From Balanoglossus misakiensis (lineage: Eukaryota > Hemichordata), in assembly GCA_040954595.2 (NCBI GenBank), contig CM082578.2:3534001-3598000 (forward strand): DNA of 64,000 nucleotides, in the 5' to 3' direction. Position numbers and translations under genes: made by a program. The notes below the pieces were generated by a model, which was not told the origin of the DNA, searched no databases, and saw only the letters and a list, made by a program, of their open reading frames with translations. Positions 30,093-39,826 of the stretch are shown here, piece after piece (position 1 is the first letter of the stretch; every line of letters starts with the position of its first letter).

Positions 30093-30096
<4 letters not shown>

Positions 30097-31680
30097 GTTA
30101 AGGGGTTTAAAGAATTATATAAACAATCTATCAATTTAATAAGCACGGGTGGATTTCCTGTACAATCATTCGTGATACTTCAGATTCATAAAGACAACAT
30201 TTTTCAAAGTGGCCTATGTATCTAAAATTGCAGACGACGTTTCAACGCTTTCGGTTGGAGATTTTCTACCTAATATTCACAAAAAGACCTCGGGTATTGT
30301 TAAACACTATTTAAAACCTTGTTACCCAGTGAGTCTGGTGGCGTGTGTACGACAGATCTGAGGTACAAAACTTCGCTCGAAACCCAACACGAGTTGGAGA
30401 CCGAGTTTATTTACGTACAACATTGTAGCAATTTTTCGTATGTTTGCGCGCGCTCTGAAATCACGCGATGTCAACTGAGTGTGAACGAGCTGTTTCGCGT
30501 CGTGTCGTCTGCCCAGTTTTCGTGGCTAAAACGACAGGAATAATACCCCAGTTGGCTTTAGAATTGCACATATCATGAGATTTGAGCGCCATAGAAACCG
30601 CAGATATCGTGGAACAGGAAGGTTAGTGTTAAAATTATTGTTTTTAATCAAAGTATTGACCTCTGAGTTATGCTACGTTTGTGTCGGTGTCAAACGGACG
30701 CAATGTTTACAATGTACAAGGCAGCCAAATAGAATCAGAGAAATGAAGAAATGTTATCACGATACTTTGGATTTCGTGTTATTATTTCTCGGGAATTTTA
30801 TTGTTTTCTCAGACGAGGTGACAGGACAGACACACGAGGCATCTCGCGGTTCCGTTTTCAATGTTGAATTTTATGTTTTGGCTGTATTTGCGTGTCAGCT
30901 GACAGGTCTTCGCATTCATCAGAAGCTATCGTGCGTCGCTGAGATTTGATTCTTCATAGACGAAAATTATTTCATAACCATACCAAATAAAACATTTCCA
31001 GAAATTTAGAAGTTTGCAGACTTTTCTGCTAGTTGTCTATTTAGTGTTGAAGTCACGCTGAACTGCCAACTTTAACACAGACTCGCTGTCAATACTCAAC
31101 AGTGTACTTCTACGAGTGTGTCCTGTAACTGCCTTCCTTCAATAACCCATGTCATACAACAACAAATAGACGGTAAACGTTTATGCAATACCAATGAATT
31201 TATGTTTTAAAACTGGTCGACAGTCTGGAAATGCATGAACAATCGATTGATTGGATTCCTTAACGATACTATTGTATCTTGTATTTTTTTGTAGTTACAC
31301 TGTGGAAATCGGCAGGCAGCATTGCCAGTTTTTCTGCACATGCGCAGTTCCTCTGTCTTGAAAGAAAAGTCAAATTTCACCAACTTATTATTGTGCATTC
31401 GGAAAATAAACCCCAAATATTTTCTTTGTGAACAAAAATACTGCCAGTGTGATTTTGTGTTCAAATCCAACCAATTATTATGTAAATTGACTTGTGATAC
31501 CCTCTCTTAGCACAAAAAGCATAATTTCAGCCCCAAAATGGTTGCCATAGAAACATGTGATCACTAAACGGATATCATTTTTGTTCTTATTGAGCCAAGA
31601 AACCCCTATGGTGAAATTTTTGTGGAAATCGGTCCTATTATTATTAAAATTATTATTTTTATATAATTCTTTATTTAATT
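30093..31680. repeat. 1.59-kb direct tandem duplication, copy 1
   Basis: Begins ACCAGTTAAGGGGTTTAAAG and ends TTCTTTATTTAATT; the same sequence recurs immediately as 31681-33216 with only scattered substitutions and small indels. A 124-codon open stretch (30575-30949) reads with signal-like hydrophobic segments but resembles nothing known, and is shortened in copy 2. No known transposon motif. Confidence 0.9.
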
Positions 31681-33216
31681 ACCAGTTAAGGGGTTTAAAG
31701 AATTATATAAACAATCTATCAATTTAATAAGCACGGGTGGATTTCCTGTACAATCATTCGTGATACTTCAGATTCATAAAGACAACATTTTTCAAAGTGG
31801 CCTATGTATCTAAAATTGCAGACGACGTTTCAACGCTTTCGGTTGGAGATTTTCTACCTAATATTCACAAAAAGACCTCGGGTATTGTTAAACACTATTT
31901 AAAACCTTGTTACCCGGTGAGTCTGGTGGCGTGTGTACGACAGATCTGAGGTACAAAACTTCGCTCGAAACCCAACACGAGTTGGAGACCGAGTTTATTT
32001 ACGTACAACATTGTAGCAATTTTTCGTATGTTTGCGCGCGCTGTGGAATCACGCGATGTCAACTGAGTGTGAACGAGCTGTTTCGCGTCGTGTCGTCTGC
32101 CCAGTTTTCGTGGCTAAAACGACAGGAATAACACCCCAGTTGGCTTTAGAATTGCACATATCATGAGATTTGAGCGCCATATAAACCGCAGATATCGTGG
32201 AACAGGAAGGTTAGTGTTAAAATTATTGTTTTTAATCAAAGTATTGACCTCTGAGTTATGCTACGTTTGTGTCGGTGTCAAACGGACGCAATGTTTACAA
32301 TACAAGGCAGCCAAATAGAATCAGAGAAATGAAGAAATGTTATCACGATATTTTGGATTTCGTGTTATTATTTCTCGGGAATTTTATTGTTTTCTCAGAC
32401 GAGGTGACAGGACAGACACACGAGGCATCTCGCGGTTCCGTTTTCAATGTTGAATTTTATGTTTTGGCTGTATTTGCGTGTCAGCTGACAGGTCTTCGCA
32501 TTCATCAGAAGCTATCGTGCGTCGCTGAGATTTGATTCTTCATAGACGAAAATTATTTCATAACCATACCAAATAAAACATTTCCAGAAATTTAGAAGTT
32601 TGCAGACTTTTCTTCTAGTTGTCTATTTAGTGTTGAAGTCACGCTGAACTGCCAAATTTAACACAGACTCGCTGTCAATACTCAAACAGTGTACTTCTAC
32701 GAGTGTGTCCTGTAACTGCCTTCATTCAATAACCCATGTCATACAACAACAAATAGACGGTAAACGTTTATGCAATACCAATGAATTTATGTTTTAAAAC
32801 TGGTCGACAGTCTGGAATTTTTTTGTAGTTACACTGTGGAAATCGGCAGGCTGCATTGCCAGTTTTTCTGCACATGCGCAGTTCCTCTGTCTTGAAAGAA
32901 AAGTCAAATTTCACCAACTTATTATTGTGCATTCGGAAAATAAACCCCAAATGTTTTCTTTGTGAACAAAAATACTGCCAGTGTGATTTTGTGTTCGAAT
33001 CCAACCAATTATTATGTAAATTGACTTGTGATACCCTCTCTTAGCACAAAAAGCATAATTTCAGCCCCAAAATGGTTGCCATAGAAACATGACTATCACT
33101 AAACGGATATCATTTTTGTTCTTATTGAGCCAAGATACCCCTATGGTGAATTTTTTGTGGAAATCGGACCTATTATTATTAAAATTATTATTTTTATATA
33201 ATTCTTTATTTAATTA
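31681..33216. repeat. 1.54-kb direct tandem duplication, copy 2
   Basis: Copy of 30093-31680. Main difference is loss of about 50 bp at about 32817 (corresponding to 31225-31285 in copy 1), plus point changes. The high identity suggests a recent event. Confidence 0.9.
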
Positions 33217-33228
33217 TTATTATTTTGA

Positions 33229-33801
33229 TTCCAGAACCAAGTTTGCGTTATATAGTCAAGGTGATCTTGTATGGTTAGAGGACTCAGCGAATGCAAGACG
33301 GAAGTTGGCACCGAAATGGAAGGGTCCATACAAATATTCAAATGTATGGATGAAGATGGAATTAAATATCAGGTGATTGACATTAACAGTCAGCGAAGTC
33401 ATCCAAAAACTGTACACTTTAACAGAATGAAGCCCTATAGAACACCTCCAGACATACAAGACACCCAGAACACTATCTGTCCAGCCTATACAGCTTTATC
33501 TGGGTCATTACCACGGCAACCAGGTGCGATCACATCCAGCCCTGTATCATCTGAGCAACAGAATACACAACCGTGTGTGACGCCACCACCAGCGAGATGT
33601 CCAGCATCATCATCACCCGGAACACCAGAAGTTGATCCATCGTCATCACCTCAACCTACACCTAGCCATCAGCCATTGGAAATGCCTGTTATTCAGAGAT
33701 CGAGAGAAGCTCCACATCCTTACCAATATCAGAGGGAACGAGCACCAGGGAAAAGAAGAATCAAGCCACCAAGATATTTACAGGACTATGTACCAAAATG
33801 A
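33229..33801 (+). pseudogene. Ty3/gypsy integrase C-terminal end (GPY/F module), degenerate
   Basis: Frame one encodes KFALYSQGDLVWLEDS ... KLAPKWKGPYK, the GPY/F module of Ty3/gypsy integrases. The match continues in another frame from about 33340 (DEDGIKYQVIDIN ... KTVHFNRMKPYR) into a Pro/Ser-rich tail ending PPRYLQDYVPK. The phase change at about 33330-33345 is a frameshift. Only this tail of pol is present, so the rest of the element was lost, perhaps when the upstream duplication formed. Confidence 0.75.
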
Positions 33802-33887
33802 ATTGATCCATGAACTTAACTGATATTACAATATTTGATTTTGTTACTGAGTTGTAATTTGATGTTTTGTACTGTAATTTCAATTTA

Positions 33888-34090
33888 TAAGAAACGAGGA
33901 CGTTTCTAAAAATGGGCCCATAGTTGTGTAAGACTGCAAATTAACATACTTCATTTTGTAGGCCCTTTTGCACTTTGCATGTTAACTATACCTACATCTG
34001 TTTTCGAATATAAAAGCCACAAACCTGTTTGGAGTGGGTTGCCACTCTACAACTCTGACCCGTCTGAGGCTGTCTGTCTTACACTAGCCT
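33888..34090 (+). repeat. Possible partial LTR downstream of the gypsy remnant
   Basis: Lies just after the pol tail; contains a purine tract, TGTGTAAGACTGC, a TATA-like AATATAAAAGCC at about 34006 and CCACTCTACAACTCTGAC. Position and promoter-like content fit a 3' LTR, but no second copy is in the window. Confidence 0.35.
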
Positions 34091-34091
34091 A

Positions 34092-35063
34092 TTGGATGAC
34101 CAAGTTTATTGCCAGAAAATGGAAAGTAATATTTTAACGTGGCTTCATGAATATACTGATTACTCTGGAGATCTTTGTATGATTTGGGATCTTGTTAAAA
34201 TGGAAATTCGCAAGTTTACTATGTCATATTCAATGAAGAAATCGAGGGAAAGAAAAGAAAAAAAATTAAATCTTGAAAAAAAGCTTCATGGAATGGATGA
34301 ATTGCTGAGTGATAATCCAAATGACGAAAACCGTGCAAAGTATGAAGAAACCAAACAACAGTACGAGAAGATGATTGAGTATGAAACAAAAGGTGCAATT
34401 ATTAGATCAAAAATCAGATGGCATGAAGAGGGAGAGAAAGGTTCAAAATATTTCCTGAATTTAGATAAAAGAAATAACAAGAAAAACATATTAGGAAACT
34501 CTATACCGGAAGTTCAATTTGCAGACGATACAACTGCTTTTTTACAAAATGAACATTCTGTTGCCAATTTTATGGCTGTCAAGGATAACTTTACACAATG
34601 CCCTGGTCTCTGTGTGAACAGAGACAAGACATCTGGTTTCTGGTTTGGCAAAGATAGGGACAGAACAGACAGTCCCATTGGTTTAAAAGTTACAAAGATT
34701 TTCAAAGCACTTGGTGTGCACTTTTCCTACAATATCTCAGAAGCGAATAAGCTGAACTTTTATGATAAATTCAGAAGTGTCAAACAAACACGTGCAATGT
34801 GCAAATATCAACTTAAACCGGTCTGTAATGTATCTTGGTATTCTTAAATAACGCAATTTCGTGATGATAAACTACATTATTTTACAAGCTAAGTTCTTCT
34901 TACATACCTGTAAACAAAATCTACCAACTTTTGAGGTGTTTCTATCATTTTTGAGCTGTAAACCAAGCACATTCCTTGTTGTGTAATTTTGTAGTTTCTG
35001 TGTTTGTAATTTTGTTTTGTATCTATGTTATGTGTTTGCATATTTATAAATAATAAAAAAAAA
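34092..35063 (+). pseudogene. L1/Tx1-type LINE fragment with internal in-frame deletion
   Basis: A 251-codon frame encodes the segment before RT (KIRWHEEGEKGSKYFLNLDK, a Tx1/L1 signature) and jumps directly to FADDTTAFLQNE, the RT catalytic motif, then GLCVNRDKTSGFWFG. The whole RT fingers/palm between them is missing although the frame stays open. A 3' region follows that ends in an A-rich tail (AATAATAAAAAAAAA, 35048-35063), so the deletion may predate insertion. Confidence 0.75.
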
Positions 35064-35123
35064 TGGTATAGTTGTACTCTTTCCTTTATCATCCCCGACC
35101 CTTTACACCGCCTGAGTGTTTTT

Positions 35124-36010
35124 TAATGGTACATTCTGGCAAAACATTTCCGCCGATAATCGCTGATTTCATGGAAGAAAATCATGTTTTTGCTCCAAGT
35201 TGGCTATATGAAAAGCATTCGATGGGTAAAGATTAACAGATGTACATCTCTCTGCCTCAAGCAAACTCATCACTGTAGTGACGTCATCCGCCTCCGTCAT
35301 GACGAGCCTGTCGCCTCCTGCTAACATTGCTGCTACCATGATATCAAATGAAACAAAAAAGCAAGGTACATAAACTAGGTGACTCGCAGTCTCCCCTCCT
35401 TGAAGCTGAGCCAGGATTATGTACAGGAAGATGAACGTTTCCACCAGTCCATGGTGAGAATGGACTACAGCCGTTGAATCCCCCGTGCTGCCAGAGGTGA
35501 ATATAATCAAAGCATAGTCGTCAGACTGGACTTCCATTTGTACGGTCTCCAGTTGTGAATCCGCCGAAGGGACGAGTATGAGGTCACGAAACGCGAGCCA
35601 TGCACCCATCTTCTCCGTTGAGTCAACGCTGATTAAACAACGGACACTTGGAAGTAGCTTGGGAGTATAAAGGCTAGACGCTTCATCCACTCCAGGAACT
35701 CACTCAGCGATGTTGGGAAGACAATTGTTGTCCGCTACCAATACAGCACAACTATGTTATTGATCTGTTTTACGAGGTCCTCTGATTTTAGAGATGAGTC
35801 GAACACAAACCAGTCCAGCTTTGACAGCTTCCATGTAACCGACATATTCGTATCGCCTACCAACTATAGCAGTCCCATACCTTTCACCTCTTCGCAGACC
35901 GAGCTCCGTCAAATCATTGTGTGACAATAGCTTCTTGTCAACTTCGTTGTCGTCGCAATAATTTGTGAAGTCATTTTGAAAGTTTAAGTGGCCTCCTAAA
36001 TTACCTGTTT
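35124..36010 (-). pseudogene. Partial duplicate of the acyl-CoA ligase gene
   Basis: Corresponds to 37688-38730 of the intact gene at about 95% identity by eye. Frames are broken: part around the ATP-binding motif is open (FTSGSTGDSTAVVHSHH, with the Lys after GDS changed to Thr), a stop interrupts the preceding segment near 35700, and a block corresponding to 38480-38640 (most of the N-terminal 50 residues) is deleted. The C-terminal 40% is absent. The duplicated segment extends into the upstream region to about 36505. Confidence 0.85.
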
Positions 36011-36249
36011 GGGTTAAGTCTGAATTGAAAGAAAAATAAACACAGTTATATTTAAGTGTTCCCATTTTCTGCCAATTAATAATAAAAGAACTCAATTCAA
36101 ATATAAACCCTCCGGGGTCAAGAGTACAAGAATAAGGTGATAAGGTCATTACTGGGGCCCGAATTGATCAACACGAATATACCGTACCTTCTCATTTTTA
36201 ACTAAAACTTCGTCGTCCAAGGGAATAGTTCTCCGTCAATTCAACACCC

Positions 36250-36505
36250 AGATGACATTGTGGGAGTTAAATCATGCATGCCAACATTGTTCTACTCACC
36301 TCAGAGTTTTACCACTGCGTGATTTACAGTATACAGTCGACTGCGAACGCATGCATCAATTGGCTTTTGACACCGACCTGACCTGCCGATCACGTACCGT
36401 ACCTGATGTGTACGATCACTCCAAACCAATGAGAATCTCTATATATACACAGCTGTATATATGTCAGTCCTGTATTGGCTGACAGGAAAGGAGTGCGAAC
36501 TTCAT
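36250..36505 (-). repeat. Duplicated upstream region of the ligase gene (pseudogene side)
   Basis: Matches 39172-39418, including the TTCTACTCACCTCAGAG splice-donor segment, CACAGCTGTA and GTATTGGCTGACA. Shows that the promoter/5' exon was duplicated along with the gene. Confidence 0.8.
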
Positions 36506-36532
36506 CCTTTTCACTTCTGCTTTATCTTAGGC

Positions 36533-36622
36533 CAGTGTGGGCCTAGCTGCAATAATTGTAGCCTTGGTGGTCTGGACCAACCAGCCCACCAAGGCTACAA
36601 TTATTGTAGCTAGTCTGGGCCC
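36533..36622. repeat. 90-bp hairpin (inverted repeat)
   Basis: GCAATAATTGTAGCCTTGG on the left pairs with CCAAGGCTACAATTATTGTAG on the right around a 15-base loop, with further pairing of TGGGCCTAG and CTAGTCTGGGCCC. MITE-like foldback or structured RNA gene; no promoter evidence for the latter. Confidence 0.8.
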
Positions 36623-37026
36623 ATATACTTGAAAGTGTGACCACAATTTATCGTACTTTCGTCAATCCTCTGCCTGGACGATGTACTACGCAAACTCACT
36701 CGAACATTCAGAAAGTAATACTACTACAGACAGGAACAATTTTGGATATTCTCCCGTTTGACAGGGTTATTTTTATTTCGATTTCACAACAGTTAGTCTA
36801 CAGATGCTATTTTGCTTAAAAACAAGATGGCCGCTACTGTTTACCGAACATATTTTCTATGAATTTGTATGAGATTTCTGCAATCCCTTAAAACACATGA
36901 AACTTTTTAAGTGCACATCTTTGTAATATCACGTAAATTTGAAAACTTGGATTATTGGATCAGAAGTAGTCAGTGCGACTTAGTTTGTTAGCTTAACATT
37001 TGTCTTGTTGAGCATGACTACTCAAA
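36623..37026. other. Intergenic DNA, nothing recognised
   Basis: AT-rich; contains the 3' flank of the ligase gene. No gene or repeat recognised. Confidence 0.4.
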
Positions 37027-38700
37027 TTATATCCGGTCGGACGCCATTTTTGACAAGACGCCTCGTTTGGTCTTTCCACTGTTAGTTTTTGGGAAACTGT
37101 CAAAGAATAGAACATATTTTGGAAGGAAAAACACATCCACTTTCTCTTTTAACAGCGCCAACAACTCCTCGCGCGTACATTCTTCATTTGGTCGAAGAAT
37201 GACACACAGGCAAATCTCGTTGATCATTTCCTCATCTGGTACTGCAACAGCGTGACAGAATTGCACCTTAGAATGACCAATAACATGTCTCTCTAGTTCA
37301 ATAGGATATATTTTCCTCGTGTTCTTCATAATGCAGTCATCCTTCCTCCCCAACACGCGAATTCTTCCATCCTCAAGCATGATTCCTACGTCTCCAGTAA
37401 TAAACCATCCCGACTCTGTTTTCACGGTCTTTGTCTTCTCGTCGTCTCCCATGTAATGCGAAAAGATATTTGGACCACGAATACAGATTTCCCCTTCGGT
37501 ATTGATCGGCACAATTCGGAATTCTTCGTCAACTATTTTGATCTCCGAATGTGGAACTGGTCGGCCAACTGTTGTGCATTTTTCGTCGATGGGGTCACTT
37601 GCTAGATGATATGTGTGAAGAAGAGCTTCTGTACTGCCGTATGTATTTTGTACGTTAGGGGTCATAACACACATTAACTTTTTAAGGGTAGCTTCTGGCA
37701 AAACATTTCCACCAATAATCGCTGATTTCATGGAAGAAAAATCACGTTTTTGCTCCAAGTTGGCTATATGAAAAGCATGTGATGGGTAAAGATTAACAGA
37801 TGTACATCTCTCTGCCTCAAGCAAACTCATCACTGTAGTGACGTCATCCGCCTCCGTCATGACGAGCCTGTCGCCTCCTGCTAACATTGCTGCTACCATG
37901 ATATCGAATGAAACAAAAAAGCAAGGTACATAAACTAGGTGACTCGCAGTCTCCCCTCCTTGAAGCTGAGCCAGGATTATGTACAGGAAGATGAACATTT
38001 CCACCAGTCCATGGTGAGAATGGACTACAGCCTTTGAATCCCCCGTGCTGCCAGAGGTGAATATAATCAAAGCATAGTCGTCAGACTGGACTTCCATTTG
38101 TACGGTCTCCAGTTGTGAATCCGCCGAAGGGACGAGTATGAGGTCACGAAACGCGAGCCATGCACCCATCTTTTCCGTTGAGTCAACATTGATTAAACAA
38201 CGGACACTTGGAAGTAGCTTGGGGGTATAAACGCTAGACGCTTCATCCACTCCAGGAACTAACTCAGCGATGTTGGGAAGACAATTGTTGTCCACTACCA
38301 ATACAGCACATCTGGTTTTAGTGATCTGTTTTGCGAGGTCCTCTGATTTTAGGGATGTATCGAGTCGAACACAGACCAGTCCAGCTTTGACTGCTCCCAA
38401 GTAACCCACGACATATTCGTATCGCCTTCCAACTAGCAGTCCCAACCTTTCACCTCTTCGCAGACCGAGCTCCATCAAACCAGAAGCCAGCCCATCAACC
38501 TGACGTCTCAACTCTTTGAAAGTTATTCGCTTGACGGAACCATTCTTTCGGTAGTCAGTTATTGCTTCTCTGCCAGGATAACAATCGCTGGTTAAATCAA
38601 ACAGTTGGCCGAGGGTCTTTCCACAAAATCTTCGCTGACCTGGTGTATGGCAGTAGCTTCTCGTCAACTTCGTAGTCGTCGCAATAATTTGTGAAGCCAT
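37027..38700 (-). CDS. Acyl-CoA synthetase (AMP-binding family, ACSF2-like), coding sequence in one exon
   Basis: 557 aa. Adenylate-forming enzyme activating a fatty acid with ATP and CoA. Motifs: FTSGSTG (214-220) with K223 in GDSK; TYGSTE (363-368); GWFITGD (431-437); GRKDD (451-455); IYPIELE (464-470); and catalytic Lys543 in NSGKTKR near the C-terminus. The basic N-terminus with many Thr/Arg and no acidic residue in the first 30 residues suggests a mitochondrial presequence. The coding region has no intron, while a minus-strand donor (ACTCTGAG/GTGAGT) at 39216-39217 and an acceptor just before the ATG suggest a single 5' untranslated exon. A decayed partial duplicate lies 1 kb downstream. 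Substrate cannot be told from sequence. Confidence 0.92.
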   Translation of the reverse strand: MASQIIATTTKLTRSYCHTPGQRRFCGKTLGQLFDLTSDCYPGREAITDYRKNGSVKRITFKELRRQVDGLASGLMELGLRRGERLGLLVGRRYEYVVGYLGAVKAGLVCVRLDTSLKSEDLAKQITKTRCAVLVVDNNCLPNIAELVPGVDEASSVYTPKLLPSVRCLINVDSTEKMGAWLAFRDLILVPSADSQLETVQMEVQSDDYALIIFTSGSTGDSKAVVHSHHGLVEMFIFLYIILAQLQGGETASHLVYVPCFFVSFDIMVAAMLAGGDRLVMTEADDVTTVMSLLEAERCTSVNLYPSHAFHIANLEQKRDFSSMKSAIIGGNVLPEATLKKLMCVMTPNVQNTYGSTEALLHTYHLASDPIDEKCTTVGRPVPHSEIKIVDEEFRIVPINTEGEICIRGPNIFSHYMGDDEKTKTVKTESGWFITGDVGIMLEDGRIRVLGRKDDCIMKNTRKIYPIELERHVIGHSKVQFCHAVAVPDEEMINEICLCVILRPNEECTREELLALLKEKVDVFFLPKYVLFFDSFPKTNSGKTKRGVLSKMASDRI

Positions 38701-39171
38701 TTTGAAAGTTGAATGTGCGTCCTAAATTACCTGTTTGAATTGAATAAAAAGTACTAGTATAAACACAGTAATATTTTAGTGTTCCCATTTTGTGCTTGTT
38801 AATAATAAAAGAATCAATTGAACTATAGACCCTCCGGGGTCAATAGTACTAGAATGAGGTGAAAAAGTCACTGTTGGGATCGGAGTTGATCATCCACCGA
38901 CATAGGCTATACACAATTCTCATTTCGAACGGAAGCTTCATCGTCCAAGGTAATTTTTCTCCGTCAGTCCAATACCCAATGTTTTTCACCACTGATTTGT
39001 TAGATATGACGGGAAAGAATAATAGTAGACTATATGCATCTCATGCAGTTGCCGTTGATCAGACCGTGTTTGACGAACGTGAGAAGCGTAAGAGCACTAA
39101 CCCAATCCACAAAAGGAATTATAATTATAGTGGAAGAGTAAGAAATTTCTCCCAAATAGGATACAGCACCC

Positions 39172-39418
39172 AGATGGCATTTTGGGAATAAAATCATGTT
39201 AGCATTGTTCTACTCACCTCAGAGTTTTATCACTGCGTGATTTACAGTATATGGTACAATCGTCTGCGCACGCGTGCACTGGCTTTTGACACCGACCTGA
39301 CCTGCCGATCACCGTTCATGATGTATCTGGTTACTCCCAACCAATGATAATCTCTAAATACACACAGCTGTACACATGTCAGTCCTTTATTGGCTGACAT
39401 GAAGCAGAGCGAACTTCA
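39172..39418 (-). promoter_or_regulatory. Probable promoter / 5' untranslated exon of the ligase gene
   Basis: On the minus strand, sequence ending ACTCTGAG is followed by the donor GTGAGTAG (39217 downwards), about 520 bases before the ATG. Upstream is CCAAT-like sequence (GTCAGCCAATA at about 39395) . The same block is duplicated at 36250-36505, so conservation is through duplication, not proof of function. Confidence 0.45.
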
Positions 39419-39826
39419 TGATTGGCCATTTTTACACCAGGTATTGTCGAAGTCTTTCAAATCAGAAATGCACTCCTGTGCAATCAGTTGCAAAGAATGC
39501 GGCCCGGTTGTTATTTGTACATCATTGCAAACAAAGCGTCGTTACTTTTTATCACATTTCTAAGTTACTTTGATCATAGACCCTCGAGAAAAACAGGACA
39601 GGAAACAACGCCTCTTTCTTTGTAGTCACTTGGGTGGAATACATTAACTAGTGTTTGCACAGGTGTTGGCCTCCGCCCGCTTATCTAATCCCATTTACGG
39701 CCTGAATAACGCGAAATCCCGCGAAACACGAGACGAGATCATGCGAAACACCTCAAATCACGCATTTCTCGAGATTTCATGAGACGTGAACAGCCTGGAT
39801 TGTTTACACCACTAGCACTGACAGAA

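Noticed and set aside
30319-30543. Repeated 74-codon frame in both tandem copies as a gene
   Set aside because: It is conserved only because the whole segment was duplicated recently; no ATG-supported domain or codon signal.
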